From Lewinellaceae bacterium (GTDB taxonomy: Bacteria > Bacteroidota > Bacteroidia > Chitinophagales > Saprospiraceae): 64,000 nt of DNA. Shown one piece after another: positions 34,401 through 42,321 of the stretch. Location of the stretch: contig JACJYO010000007.1 in NCBI GenBank assembly GCA_020636075.1, positions 248,001 to 312,000 of the forward strand, written 5' to 3'. Positions within the stretch are counted from its first letter, which is position 1; each line of letters opens with the position of its first letter. A program made the position numbers and the translations under genes. Below the pieces are notes generated by a model. That model was not told the origin of the DNA. It worked only from the letters and a program-made list of their open reading frames with translations, and ran no database searches.

Positions 34401-37400
34401 CCTTGCTTGCCGATCGGTAGTCACCAGGTTATGTATACGCTTGAAGATGACTGCGGTAATACAACAGTTTGTGAATTCCGCGTCATTGTACGCGACTACA
34501 CGCCGCCGGTAGCTGCCTGTGATGAATTTACGGTAGTAGGTATTGGAGTAGACGATCCGTTTGATTGCTACGGTCCTGCGGGCTTCCTGGATGTACCGCC
34601 GGCCCTTGATGCTTGCAGCTTTGCAGGTGTTACCTGGGTTAAAGCCACAACCTTCGACGATGGTTCGTATGACAACTGCGGCGATGTTAAATTCACAATC
34701 CGCCGTATGGCGCCGTACAGTGACTGCATCACGGGTCTGAACCCGATCCGCGGCTTCCCGGATTGCGCCAGTCCGTTCCCGACATTCCCGAGCGAATTTG
34801 AGCGCGCGATCACGGAAGGTGACTCGATCAAATTCTACTGCTGCGAGGTAGGAACCGAGCAGACGGTAGTTCTGACCGTTTATCAATTGGATGTTAACGG
34901 CAATATCGTGATTGGCCCGACCGGCGAACCGGTACGGAACGAGTGTATGATCACGGTATCCGTACAGGATAAGATCAAGCCTGTGTGCCAGTCTCCGGCG
35001 AACGTCACGGTAAGTTGCGAGAACTTCGATCCGAGCCTGTGGGCGTATGGCAAAGCAGCGGTGTATGACAACTGCTGCCTGGATACAGCCCAGGTATATC
35101 AGGGTCAGTGCGGTTTGTCGCACACGGCGAACTACAACTTCTTTGACACGTTGTGCTCGAAAGGCACGATCACGCGTACCTTCCGCGCCTTTGACTGCCA
35201 TGGCCAATCGAGCCAGTGCACGCAGCGCGTGTTTGTCAACTACGAGCAAGACTACTGGCTGAAATTCCCGAACGACGTGATCATCACGGTCTGCGACGGT
35301 ACGGGTAACTACGGCGAGCCTGAGTTCAACGGTGAAGATTGCGAATTGCTGGGTGTATCATTTGAAGACGAGATCTTCACGGTGGTACCGGATGCCTGCT
35401 ACAAGATCGAGCGTACGTGGACAGTGATCAACTGGTGCACCTACAGCCCGAACCAGCCTTGTGTTGCCGTACCGAACCCGAACCCGAATGCAACGTCGAA
35501 CAACCCGGCAAACCTGGTTGGCCCGACAATTGCACCGCTGGGTACTCCACAACCGTGGACGCCGACGAACGTACGGGTGAACCCGACGGACCCGCAGACC
35601 ACCAACTACTCGGTGTTCTACCACGGTGGTACATACACGAACTATGCTACGGGTGAGCAGATCACGGTACCGAGCATTGCGAACAACAACTGCTTCAAGT
35701 ACAAGCAGATCATCAAGATCATCGACGGTCAGAAGCCTGTGGTCCAGTGCCCGGCCAGCCCGGTTGAGATCTGTGACCTGACACCGAACGATTCCCAGTT
35801 CTGGAATGAGTCGTACTGGTATGATGCCCAAACGGGTAAACACGACTTGTGCGAAGCACCGACAGATCTGTGCGTTACAGCTACCGACTTGTGCTCGGGC
35901 TCGAACATCAGCATCCGCTACATCCTGTTCCTGGATCTGAATGGCGACGGAGTGATGGAAACAGTGGTATCGAGCAGCAACCCGCCTGGTTACAACAATG
36001 TACAGTTTGGCAATGCACAGAACCCGAACTTCACAGGTGGCACACCGAGTGCTTTTGACGAGCGTCCGGTACCGGCCAACCAGAAGTATGGCTTCACGAT
36101 CCAGAACACGGTAAGCGGCAACGACAAGACTGCCTGCGTACGCTGGAACACGATCCAACAGCCGAACAACTACGTCGTACCGCAGTTGCCTTACGGCACC
36201 CATAAGATCAAGTGGGTGGTTACGGATGGTTGCGGCAACGAAGAAGTATGCGAATACACCTTTGTGGTTAAGGATTGCAAGAAACCGACAGTGGTATGCA
36301 TCAACGGCCTGAGTGTGAACATCATGCCGACGAAAATGATCGCGCTGTGGGATACAGACTTCCTGCAATACACAGAAGATAACTGCACACCGTCGAACCT
36401 GCTGAAAACAGCGATCCGCAAGTCGGGTACCGGCACGGGCTTCCCGACGAACCCGGATGGTTCACCGCAGAAGAGTGTGACCTTCGATTGCAATGAACTG
36501 GGCACCCAGTTTGTGGAATTGTGGTCGATGGATCTGGCCGGCAACGCCGACTACTGCGAGACGTATGTGATCGTACAGGACAACATGGGCATCTGCGGCA
36601 CCAACTTCGGCAACGTAGCCGGTGCGCTGAAAACAGAAGGAACCAATGGTCTTGAAGATGCTACGGTAACACTGACAGGTAGCCACCCGGCGCTTCCGGG
36701 CGGAAGTTTGTTCGATGTAACGAACCAGACAGGTGACTACATGCTGAATGCTGTACCGCTTGCAGGTGACTTTACGCTCACACCGATGAAGGACAACGAT
36801 CCGCTGAACGGCGTATCGACCTTTGACCTGGTGTTGATCAACAAGCACATCCTTGGCCTTGAGCCGCTGAACACGCCGTACAAAATGATCGCTGCGGATG
36901 CGAACAACAGCCGTTCGATCACGACGTTCGACATTGTTGAGTTGCGTAAGTTGATCCTTGGTATCTACACGGAGTTGCCGAACAACACGTCCTGGCGCTT
37001 TGTAGACAAGGCTTACAACTTCCCGAACCCGGCCAATCCGTTCTCGACGATCTTCCCTGAGACGAAGCAAATTGCGAACATGCAAGCAAGCATGGATCAG
37101 GAAGACTTTGTGTCGGTTAAAACAGGTGACGTGAACGGCAACGCCGTAACGAGCAGCCTGATGAGCACCGAAGATCGTACAGCCGGTACGCTGTTGTTCG
37201 ACGTTGAAGATCGCGCAGTGAAAGCCGGTGAGGAATTCACGGTGACGTTCAAAGCAGCGGAGAAAGTCCAGGGTTACCAGTTCACGATGAACTACAACAA
37301 CCTGGAGTTGGTGAACATCGCCCCGGGAGCAAGCATGCAGTTGGATAACTTTGGCGTATTTGCCAAAGAAGGCGCGCTGACCACATCGTGGGATGGCACC

Positions 37401-37832
37401 AACCAGGCCGAGTTTGCACTGACATTCCGTGCGAAAGCCAACGGCATGCTGAGCCAGATGCTGGGTGTATCGAGCCGGATCACGAAAGCCGAGGCATACA
37501 ATGCAGGTGCTGATCGCCTGAGTGTGGCCTTCCGCTTCAACGGAGCAAACGGTTCGACGATCGCCGGTCTGGGCTTCGAGTTGTATCAGAACACACCGAA
37601 CCCCTTCATCAACAAGACACAGATTGGCTTCTACCTGCCGGAGGCAGCCGAAGCAACACTGTCGATCTTTGATGAGTCGGGTCGGATGATCTTCACGCAG
37701 CGTGGCGACTACAGCAAAGGTTACAACGCGGTAACGATTGACCGCGGCGTGCTGAACACTTCGGGTGTGTTGTACTATCAGTTGGAAACAGCCGATAACA
37801 GTGCAACCCGCAAAATGATTCAGTCGAAGTAA
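31482..37832 (+). CDS. Giant T9SS surface protein: P-domain, HYR-like, dockerin-like and cohesin-like modules
   Basis: 2116 residues from the ATG at 31482, which gives the signal peptide (cleavage near VALA); the frame extends to 31413. Order, with rough positions: beta-rich N-terminal region; proprotein-convertase P-domain (555-706: TWVGDIDARLTAPNG, GTWTLAVQDFVAGDDGTF); several Cys-rich HYR/Ig-like modules (720-1720, with repeated CPANITVS, DNC and GNTTVCEF); dockerin-like block (1776-1845: STFDLVLINKHILG, ADANNSRSITTFDIVELRKL); cohesin-like beta-sandwich (1902-2022); T9SS sorting domain (2030-2116: NTPNPF). It should be exported by T9SS and attached to the surface. Codon use is strongly biased from about 34 kb on, suggesting high expression. 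The last 750 residues are paralogous to the gene at 43465. Confidence 0.9.
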   Translation: MKKGTLNLIPVVLNRSLLALFMLLGCSTVALATYSTNVTTSTPTYTAGQVNTFNFTVTVTTDGTIEYVDQIRFTFPGTLTVGAATGPEPYLFCGGGQGNKTIAGNVVRWDTPGGPGSFCGAFATGGYNFSVDIDIPAGFSGPLNLTMTTSGDGWPSGSITVIDLPVTINQLLPPEPCVFHCPTNMTFNLAPGECRISVPYTTPYFTGDCLVPIEGPFSLTQNLNTMIVQDALDCTAGTPTSQWRAYNALQGDFTINTVRLGTFFAGTVQVFIYSYTGVVGATTLDLAQMTLLGQSNAAAAPGGQQIYAINLPTPVTVPAGTAFVVEARRTAAGGFAVAGNYGGETGPSYISCPTLGIVAPQTYASVGFGFIHVIQILEGTQLQLLPGVVTQTSGLPSGAEFERGTTENCYELGNPVTGEVLESCCFSITVNEYANPISSLVCNDLVQISLDANCSAVLNADQILEGGPYGCYDDYIVELDKTAPFGNGPWLPAVLGPQDVGKTYQVRVTDPDTGNKCWGNLKVEDKLPPVLVCQNVDVPCNVTGLPGENVAMTADAAFPTFNSATGTTTRTTDVNITTMSQITGLTVTFNTTHTWVGDIDARLTAPNGTTIVLFDRPGFPAGGVFGCDGDGMAVVFNDNAALTAADLENTCNAAVPTISGTYQAVGSLASLVAGGVNGTWTLAVQDFVAGDDGTFNVTLNIQGIGPIAFPNSLQQNVNVFANGQACYTVTAGTGTPVLEPCSAASLCYLDTEVSQNCASGLTKIINRKWTATDASGNTATCIQQIRFLRPTLDDLVLPPNYDDVDEPSLPCSGLSPNQITPGYLEGIGLQGYPYVFGAPDGCNIGWTYEDAVIGVCDGTYKIRRKWTIIDWCSGTDFEHNQIIKVADHAGPTFDCPANITVSTDPFTCCATVDLPDFIASDNCSRIKKITAMVTVIDPQTGQVLNMYNVGGSMSSFPGNNLWEPDTMVNVGSTPCLPIGSHQVMYTLEDDCGNTTVCEFRVIVRDYTPPVAACDEFTVVGIGVDDPFDCYGPAGFLDVPPALDACSFAGVTWVKATTFDDGSYDNCGDVKFTIRRMAPYSDCITGLNPIRGFPDCASPFPTFPSEFERAITEGDSIKFYCCEVGTEQTVVLTVYQLDVNGNIVIGPTGEPVRNECMITVSVQDKIKPVCQSPANVTVSCENFDPSLWAYGKAAVYDNCCLDTAQVYQGQCGLSHTANYNFFDTLCSKGTITRTFRAFDCHGQSSQCTQRVFVNYEQDYWLKFPNDVIITVCDGTGNYGEPEFNGEDCELLGVSFEDEIFTVVPDACYKIERTWTVINWCTYSPNQPCVAVPNPNPNATSNNPANLVGPTIAPLGTPQPWTPTNVRVNPTDPQTTNYSVFYHGGTYTNYATGEQITVPSIANNNCFKYKQIIKIIDGQKPVVQCPASPVEICDLTPNDSQFWNESYWYDAQTGKHDLCEAPTDLCVTATDLCSGSNISIRYILFLDLNGDGVMETVVSSSNPPGYNNVQFGNAQNPNFTGGTPSAFDERPVPANQKYGFTIQNTVSGNDKTACVRWNTIQQPNNYVVPQLPYGTHKIKWVVTDGCGNEEVCEYTFVVKDCKKPTVVCINGLSVNIMPTKMIALWDTDFLQYTEDNCTPSNLLKTAIRKSGTGTGFPTNPDGSPQKSVTFDCNELGTQFVELWSMDLAGNADYCETYVIVQDNMGICGTNFGNVAGALKTEGTNGLEDATVTLTGSHPALPGGSLFDVTNQTGDYMLNAVPLAGDFTLTPMKDNDPLNGVSTFDLVLINKHILGLEPLNTPYKMIAADANNSRSITTFDIVELRKLILGIYTELPNNTSWRFVDKAYNFPNPANPFSTIFPETKQIANMQASMDQEDFVSVKTGDVNGNAVTSSLMSTEDRTAGTLLFDVEDRAVKAGEEFTVTFKAAEKVQGYQFTMNYNNLELVNIAPGASMQLDNFGVFAKEGALTTSWDGTNQAEFALTFRAKANGMLSQMLGVSSRITKAEAYNAGADRLSVAFRFNGANGSTIAGLGFELYQNTPNPFINKTQIGFYLPEAAEATLSIFDESGRMIFTQRGDYSKGYNAVTIDRGVLNTSGVLYYQLETADNSATRKMIQSK

Positions 37833-37908
37833 GGTTTGAAGGTTACTGGTTAGAAGGTTAGAAGGTTTTCACCATCTCGAATGTTGTAAACCTTCTAACT
37901 TTCAAACC
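37833..37908. repeat. Inverted repeat directly after the giant gene
   Basis: GGTTTGAAGGTTA (37833-37845) is mirrored by TAACTTTCAAACC (37896-37908, one mismatch), and TTAGAAGGTTT inside it by AAACCTTCTAA. It starts at the base after the stop codon. There is no T-run; it looks like another dispersed palindrome and may also stabilise the 3' end of the mRNA. Confidence 0.65.
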
Positions 37909-38041
37909 AGAAACTGTCTAACTTGAAAGCGGCAAACGAGCCTTGCCGCAGAAGGAATAACCCGCCTACGGCAGTTGAAAAGGCTACGGCGGGCAAACCA
38001 GGAATCGATTTTAACATACTTTAAAATCGGTTTTTGGGATG

Positions 38042-38074
38042 GCCTCTCTCCAAATGCTGGAGGGGGGCTTTTTT
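38042..38074 (+). terminator. Intrinsic terminator downstream of the giant gene
   Basis: Arms GCCTCTCTCC (38042-38051) and GGAGGGGGGC (38059-38068) pair fully with two G-U, followed by six T. It is the first convincing terminator after the giant gene, 210 bases past its stop. Confidence 0.75.
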
Positions 38075-38079
38075 ATTTA

Positions 38080-38290
38080 CCCGCCGAAGCCTCGGCGAAG
38101 GCGGGTTACCCAAGCGAAGCCTCGGCGAAGGCGGGTTACCTCAACCGAAGCCTTTTCAACTGCCGTAGCCTTGGCGTAGGCTGTGGCGAAGGCGGGTTAC
38201 CTCAACCGAAGCCTCGGCGAAGGCGGGTTACCCAACCGAAACCTTTTCAACTGCCGTAGCCTTGGCGTAGGCTGTGGCGAAGGCGGGTTG
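38080..38290. repeat. Tandem direct-repeat block built on CGAAGGCGGGTTACC
   Basis: The core CGGCGAAGGCGGGTTACC and variants occur about five times. A 91-base unit containing TTTTCAACTGCCGTAGCC and TGGCGTAGGCTGTGGCG is present twice (about 38152-38199 and 38243-38290 for the clearest part). Copies in the opposite orientation (AACCCGCCTACGGCAGTTG) lie at about 37960-37980. One frame is open through the block, but the peptide is repeat-derived and no start or family supports a gene. The region 37833-38406 contains no other gene. Confidence 0.75.
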
Positions 38291-38406
38291 CTCCATGCGA
38301 TCTCTGGGCTGCTTGACACCACACGGTTAAATTCTAATAATGATTACCTTCGCGCAACCGAAATGACCGGTTGAACTTTCACCGATTCCATTTCTGCTCT
38401 TTACCT

Positions 38407-38817
38407 ATGCGTGATATCACCGACTTGATTGGCCGGATATTCCTCTCCGCCATTTTTTTGTTTGAAGCAGTGGATTCCATACTTTTTTTCAACAAAACCA
38501 AAGAAACCATGACCCAGCACGGGTTGACCTGGAACCAGGACCTGCTGTTGTATGGCGCCATTTTTTTATTGGTGATGGGTGGAATTATGGTTCTTTTAGG
38601 CTACCGGTCTACCCTTGGTGCGATCATGCTGTTGATGTATTGGTTTCCGGTGACTATTATTGTCCATGACTTTTGGGTGTTCCCAGCAGACCAGATGCGA
38701 CTGCAGAGTATCCTGTTCATGAAGAACATGGCAATCATTGGGGGCCTGCTTATGCTGGTAGGGAAGGGGAGTGGACGATATAGTATCAGGCGTTTACTGG
38801 CCACGACGAAAGTTTGA
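38407..38817 (+). CDS. DoxX family membrane protein
   Basis: 136 residues from the ATG at 38407 (the frame is open from 38371). Four hydrophobic segments: about residues 5-25, 48-68, 72-92 and 102-122. The pattern GRIFLSAIFLFEAVDSI and the following short helices fit the small DoxX/DoxD-like family. The role of most members is unsettled; some act in redox balance at the inner membrane. A TACCTTCG sequence at 38344-38351 resembles a -7 element. The gene converges on the SDR gene 5 bases away. Confidence 0.8.
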   Translation: MRDITDLIGRIFLSAIFLFEAVDSILFFNKTKETMTQHGLTWNQDLLLYGAIFLLVMGGIMVLLGYRSTLGAIMLLMYWFPVTIIVHDFWVFPADQMRLQSILFMKNMAIIGGLLMLVGKGSGRYSIRRLLATTKV

Positions 38818-38822
38818 TCTTC

Positions 38823-39626
38823 TCAGGTAACTTTAGCCCGTTTGATCAACTTTGAAAAATATGCGGGGAAAAAGCGCTTGATATAGACGGCTAACACTTC
38901 TTTTCCACCAAACCAAATCTCCTCCTTCCCTTTTCGGATTGCACGCAGGATGCGATAAGCCGCGTTGCCGGGCGTAATGCCCTTACCAGTTGCATCATCC
39001 ATGGTGCCTTGTGGTTTTCCGGAGCCGGTTAGTGCATTGATACTAATATTTGTTCGCACAAAACCAGGGCAGGCTAGTGTAATACGGATAGGTGTATCAC
39101 CAAGTTCCGCTCGGAGGCTGTCGAAAAAACCATGCAGCGCATGTTTGGAAGCTGCATATGCAGACCGGACAGGAGAACCGAACTTTCCAGTCAGGCTGGT
39201 GACTACAACAATATGCCCGAGTTGGTGTGTCAGCATGCTGGGAAGTATTGCCTTGGTGAGTGCGATAGTGCCGAAAAAGTTGACGTCCATCAAACGTTTA
39301 TCCACTTCCAAAGGAGTATCCAGGGCTCGCCCGCGCTGGGAAAGACCACCGCAATTGATCAGCATGTCTACTTTGCCGACCTGCTTTAAAACATTGGAAA
39401 CGATGCCGGAAATAGTATCGTGTTGAGCCAGGTCAAGTGGCTGTACCAACACACCTGTTGCTCCTTTAATTTTTGCTTCAGCAGCTACACGGTCCAGTTC
39501 GGTCTGATTTCGTGCCGATAATATTAGCTGAGCACCTGCATCGGCACAGGCATATGCCAGGGCTTCACCGATTCCGGAAGAGGCGCCGGTAATCCAAATG
39601 CGTTTTTGAAAAAAATAATCGTGCAT
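38823..39626 (-). CDS. Short-chain dehydrogenase/reductase
   Basis: 267 residues, classical SDR: cofactor motif TGASSGIGEALAYA, NCGGLSQRG in place of NNAG, catalytic Ser in VVVTSLTGKFG and YAASKHAL (Tyr-x-x-x-Lys). The Arg after the first motif (LSARN) suggests NADP(H). The C-terminus resembles the DHRS7-like group with a hydrophobic end. Substrate unknown. It lies 21 bases from the AlkA-like gene on the same strand and is probably its operon partner. Confidence 0.9.
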   Translation of the reverse strand: MHDYFFQKRIWITGASSGIGEALAYACADAGAQLILSARNQTELDRVAAEAKIKGATGVLVQPLDLAQHDTISGIVSNVLKQVGKVDMLINCGGLSQRGRALDTPLEVDKRLMDVNFFGTIALTKAILPSMLTHQLGHIVVVTSLTGKFGSPVRSAYAASKHALHGFFDSLRAELGDTPIRITLACPGFVRTNISINALTGSGKPQGTMDDATGKGITPGNAAYRILRAIRKGKEEIWFGGKEVLAVYIKRFFPAYFSKLIKRAKVT

Positions 39627-39647
39627 TGTATCGTTATTTATCAGGCA

Positions 39648-40289
39648 TTAAGCGTATTGCTGCTTCCCGTTGCGTTCACAGAGATAAAAGTGCCACAGCA
39701 TCCTGGATCCTACACTGCGCCAAGGCCGCCAATGTAAGGTTTGTTTTACAAATGCTTCATGTACAGGTCGTTCCGAAAGACCTTTCAAAACTCGAAACGC
39801 TTCTTGCATAGCGATGTCTCCTTTGGGCAGGATATCCGGCCGCAAAAGGCACTCGGAAAGATAAATGTCAACAGTCCAATCGCCGATCCCTTTCAATTTT
39901 TTTAGTCGCTGGCCAACAAGTTCATCAGGAAGCGTGGCAAGTGCAGGCAAATCGAGATGTCCATCCAATATTTCCTGCGCCAGCGCTCGTGCATAGCTGG
40001 TTTTTTGCCGGCTAAAACCAATGCTTCGGAGGATATTATCATCCAGGGTTAAATAAGCTGATGGGGTAATTACGCCCAGCTGCTGTTGGAGCCGCTGAAA
40101 TGCTGCATTTGCTGATGCCAGAGAGACCTGTTGTTCCAAAATAATATGAACGAGCGTTGAAAACCCCGGCTCCCGGGCCCACAGTGGTGGATAGCCGTAT
40201 TGCCGAAATACTCGTGCAAGAGCAGTGTCGCGCGCAATAAGCCATTGTGTCGCCTGTTGCAGCACTGTTTCGTTGAGATTCTGTATCAT
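39648..40289 (-). CDS. DNA-3-methyladenine glycosylase II-like HhH-GPD protein
   Basis: 213 residues from the ATG at 40289; the longer frame to 40640 only shadows the pfkB gene on the other strand. Helix-hairpin-helix motif LKKLKGIGDWTVDIYL (about residues 130-145) and the catalytic Asp158 in LPKGDIAMQ define the AlkA-like branch. The N-terminal domain of E. coli AlkA is absent, as in many short AlkA proteins. It excises alkylated bases from DNA. It starts 31 bases from pfkB on the other strand, so the promoters must overlap; TACATTTG on the - strand near 40305 is a possible -7 element. Confidence 0.88.
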   Translation of the reverse strand: MIQNLNETVLQQATQWLIARDTALARVFRQYGYPPLWAREPGFSTLVHIILEQQVSLASANAAFQRLQQQLGVITPSAYLTLDDNILRSIGFSRQKTSYARALAQEILDGHLDLPALATLPDELVGQRLKKLKGIGDWTVDIYLSECLLRPDILPKGDIAMQEAFRVLKGLSERPVHEAFVKQTLHWRPWRSVGSRMLWHFYLCERNGKQQYA

Positions 40290-40320
40290 TGTTGCAAGGA
40301 AAACAAATGTACGACGCAAC

Positions 40321-41271
40321 GTGAATATCGTTACTTTAACGTTAAACCCGGCACTTGATAAAAGTACCTCTATAGATCGCCTGGTACCCGAACAAAAATT
40401 GCGGTGCACAGCCACCCAGTTTGATGCCGGTGGCGGTGGAATTAATGTTTCCAAAGGTATTCGGAAACTGGGCGGAACCAGCACCGCTGTTTTTCCGGTA
40501 GCCGGAAACAACGGTCGGCGTTTGCTCGACATTTTGTCGACGGCCGGCGTTGAGACCCAAACGCTTGAAATGACTGGCGAAACCCGGGAAAATCTGTCGG
40601 TCACTGAAATTAGCACCGGATTGCAATACCGGTTTACCATGCCGGGCCTGGAACTGGACGAAGCACAAGCAGATAAATGTCTGGATCTGGTGCGTCAACT
40701 GCGGCCAGATATCCTGATTGCCAGCGGGAGCCTGCCGCCGGGCCTTCCCGTCACGTATTATGAAAAGGTGGCCACTTTTTCGAAGTCAATTAATGCAAAA
40801 TTTGTCTTGGATACTTCCGGGGCGGCACTTCAGGCAGCGGCTGACGAGGGGCTGTATTTGCTCAAACCCAATCTGGCCGAACTGAGTGCCCTGGCTGGCG
40901 TCCCCGAATTGGAAATCAACCAGGTGGATGATGCTGCACTGGATATTATCCATCAGGGCAAATGCGACGTGGTAGTAGTTTCTCTAGGGGCGCAAGGGGC
41001 CTTGCTCGTTACCCGCGATGGCTTTGAACATATTCCGGCCCCAACAATTAAAAAGCGCAGTACGGTAGGCGCCGGCGACAGTATGGTTGCCGGAATGATT
41101 TGGGCGCTTGGCGAAGGCAAATCGCTACGTGAAATGGCACAGATCGGCGTCGCTTGCGGCACGGCGGCAACGCTGAACCCCGGAACAGAACTTTTTAAGC
41201 CTGAAGACGTTTGGCGTTTACAACAATGGATAAACAATTTTGGCGCACGCTATAGGATCACAGATTTTTAA
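40321..41271 (+). CDS. pfkB: 6-phosphofructokinase II-type kinase (PfkB family)
   Basis: 316 residues from the GTG at 40321, the only start that gives the conserved N-terminus NIVTLTLNPALDKS; the frame to 40225 overlaps the divergent gene. It follows E. coli PfkB closely: KLRCTATQFDAGGGGINVSK, SGSLPPGLP, VVSLGAQGALL and STVGAGDSMVAG with catalytic Asp253. It phosphorylates fructose-6-phosphate, or possibly fructose-1-phosphate or tagatose-6-phosphate; similarity favours the first. It stands 45 bases before adk, but a -7 element between them suggests adk also has its own promoter. Confidence 0.9.
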   Translation: MNIVTLTLNPALDKSTSIDRLVPEQKLRCTATQFDAGGGGINVSKGIRKLGGTSTAVFPVAGNNGRRLLDILSTAGVETQTLEMTGETRENLSVTEISTGLQYRFTMPGLELDEAQADKCLDLVRQLRPDILIASGSLPPGLPVTYYEKVATFSKSINAKFVLDTSGAALQAAADEGLYLLKPNLAELSALAGVPELEINQVDDAALDIIHQGKCDVVVVSLGAQGALLVTRDGFEHIPAPTIKKRSTVGAGDSMVAGMIWALGEGKSLREMAQIGVACGTAATLNPGTELFKPEDVWRLQQWINNFGARYRITDF

Positions 41272-41281
41272 GATTAATGCC

Positions 41282-41289
41282 TATTTTTG
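41282..41289 (+). promoter_or_regulatory. -7 element ahead of adk
   Basis: TATTTTTG, an exact TAnnTTTG, with a start expected near 41296, about 20 nt before the adk ATG. No TTTG was found at the usual -33 distance. Confidence 0.45.
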
Positions 41290-41316
41290 CCAGCCTCAAT
41301 TTTCAGGCCTCTCATT

Positions 41317-41895
41317 ATGATAAATTTGATCCTTTTTGGCCCTCCCGGATCCGGCAAGGGTACGCAGGCGGCACGCTTGGTTGAAAAATACAAATTAGTA
41401 CACATTAGCACAGGCGATTTGTTTCGCTATGAAATGGGGAACAACACCCCGCTTGGCCAACAGGCAAAAGCCTATATTTCGCAGGGCGAACTGGTTCCTG
41501 ATGAAGTGACGATCGGAATGTTGCGCAACAAAGTGGAAGCACACCCTGATGCCAAGGGTTTTATTTTTGACGGATTTCCACGAACTATTCCTCAGGCAGA
41601 GGCCCTCGATTTGCTTATGGCCGAAGAAAAAACGGAAATCCATACCCTGCTTGCCTTGCATGTCCCCGATGAGGAGATCATTAAGCGCATTACGCTTCGG
41701 GGCGAAACCTCGGGGCGCAGCGACGACCTCGACGAGAACATTATACGCAACCGAATTGATGTTTATAAAAGTGAAACCAGCCCGGTATACGACTATTATG
41801 CCGGACAGGATAAAAGTCATTCCATTGAAGGGCTGGGCACTATTGATGCTATTTTTGACCGCCTTTGCGCAGTGATAGACGCTATTGGTAAGTAA
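41317..41895 (+). CDS. adk: Adenylate kinase
   Basis: 192 residues from the ATG at 41317. P-loop GPPGSGKGTQ (residues 7-16), AMP-binding STGDLFR and FDGFPRT, and the short LID (TLRGETSGRSDD) without zinc cysteines. It interconverts ATP, ADP and AMP. The length is that of the short-LID form. It is followed by a hairpin that may end its transcript. Confidence 0.96.
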   Translation: MINLILFGPPGSGKGTQAARLVEKYKLVHISTGDLFRYEMGNNTPLGQQAKAYISQGELVPDEVTIGMLRNKVEAHPDAKGFIFDGFPRTIPQAEALDLLMAEEKTEIHTLLALHVPDEEIIKRITLRGETSGRSDDLDENIIRNRIDVYKSETSPVYDYYAGQDKSHSIEGLGTIDAIFDRLCAVIDAIGK

Positions 41896-41913
41896 TCTGC
41901 CGGGGTTGAACTG

Positions 41914-41942
41914 CGGCCTTTTGGTAAAAGGCCGTACTTTTG
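41914..41942 (+). promoter_or_regulatory. Hairpin and overlapping -7 element between adk and the septum gene
   Basis: CGGCCTTTT-GGT-AAAAGGCCG (41914-41934) is a perfect 9-bp hairpin followed by TACTTTTG (41935-41942). The latter can serve both as a weak T-tract for adk and as a TAnnTTTG -7 element for the next gene, whose start is 26 bases away. A -33 element is not obvious. Confidence 0.55.
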
Positions 41943-41968
41943 TCGGGTCATTTATACTACTTAAGCTT

Positions 41969-42283
41969 ATGGCACTCCCAACCAATCCCTGGCAAGCACT
42001 TTGGCAACGACTCCCGGCGCCACTCCAAAACCGCTACTATCTAACCCTGTTGATCTTCTTTTTTATCCTGATTTTTTTGGATAAACACAGTTTTTGGACG
42101 CAGTGGCGCCTGCACAGCGCACAATCGCGGCTGGAATCCGATAAGGAGTTTTACAAGGAAAAAATTCAGGAAGCACAACAAGAGGCCGAGGATTTTGAAC
42201 TTACCAAAGAAAAATACGCCCGCGAGCACTACTATATGAAACGCCCCAACGAAGATGTATACATCATCAAAGAAAAAGAATAA
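41969..42283 (+). CDS. FtsB/DivIC-type septum formation protein
   Basis: 104 residues from the ATG at 41969. One transmembrane segment (about residues 24-42, YLTLLIFFFILIFL) is followed by a charged coiled coil (about 50-85) and a short conserved end (YAREHYYMKRPNEDVYII), the hallmark of FtsB/DivIC proteins in Bacteroidota. It would join FtsL and FtsQ in the division complex. It precedes sucD by 38 bases on the same strand and may be co-transcribed with it. Confidence 0.88.
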   Translation: MALPTNPWQALWQRLPAPLQNRYYLTLLIFFFILIFLDKHSFWTQWRLHSAQSRLESDKEFYKEKIQEAQQEAEDFELTKEKYAREHYYMKRPNEDVYIIKEKE

Positions 42284-42321
42284 ACTGTCTCTCCAACGAT
42301 CATTCAACTTCTCCATTCTAC

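Noticed and set aside
33714..37085. Long minus-strand open frames (511, 336 and 207 codons) opposite the giant gene
   Set aside because: They result from the restricted codon use of the + strand gene. Their products are low-complexity Arg/Val/His-rich text with no domain, and the + strand protein has clear modules throughout.
37975..38259. Protein gene across the tandem repeats
   Set aside because: The frame consists of repeat-derived peptide (ASAKAGY-like), with no start context and no family.
38080..38290. CRISPR array
   Set aside because: The repeats are adjacent or nested, without regular unique spacers, and no cas genes are present.
40290..40640. N-terminal extension of the AlkA-like gene
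   Set aside because: It lies antisense to pfkB and has no similarity to glycosylases; the ATG at 40289 gives the normal start.
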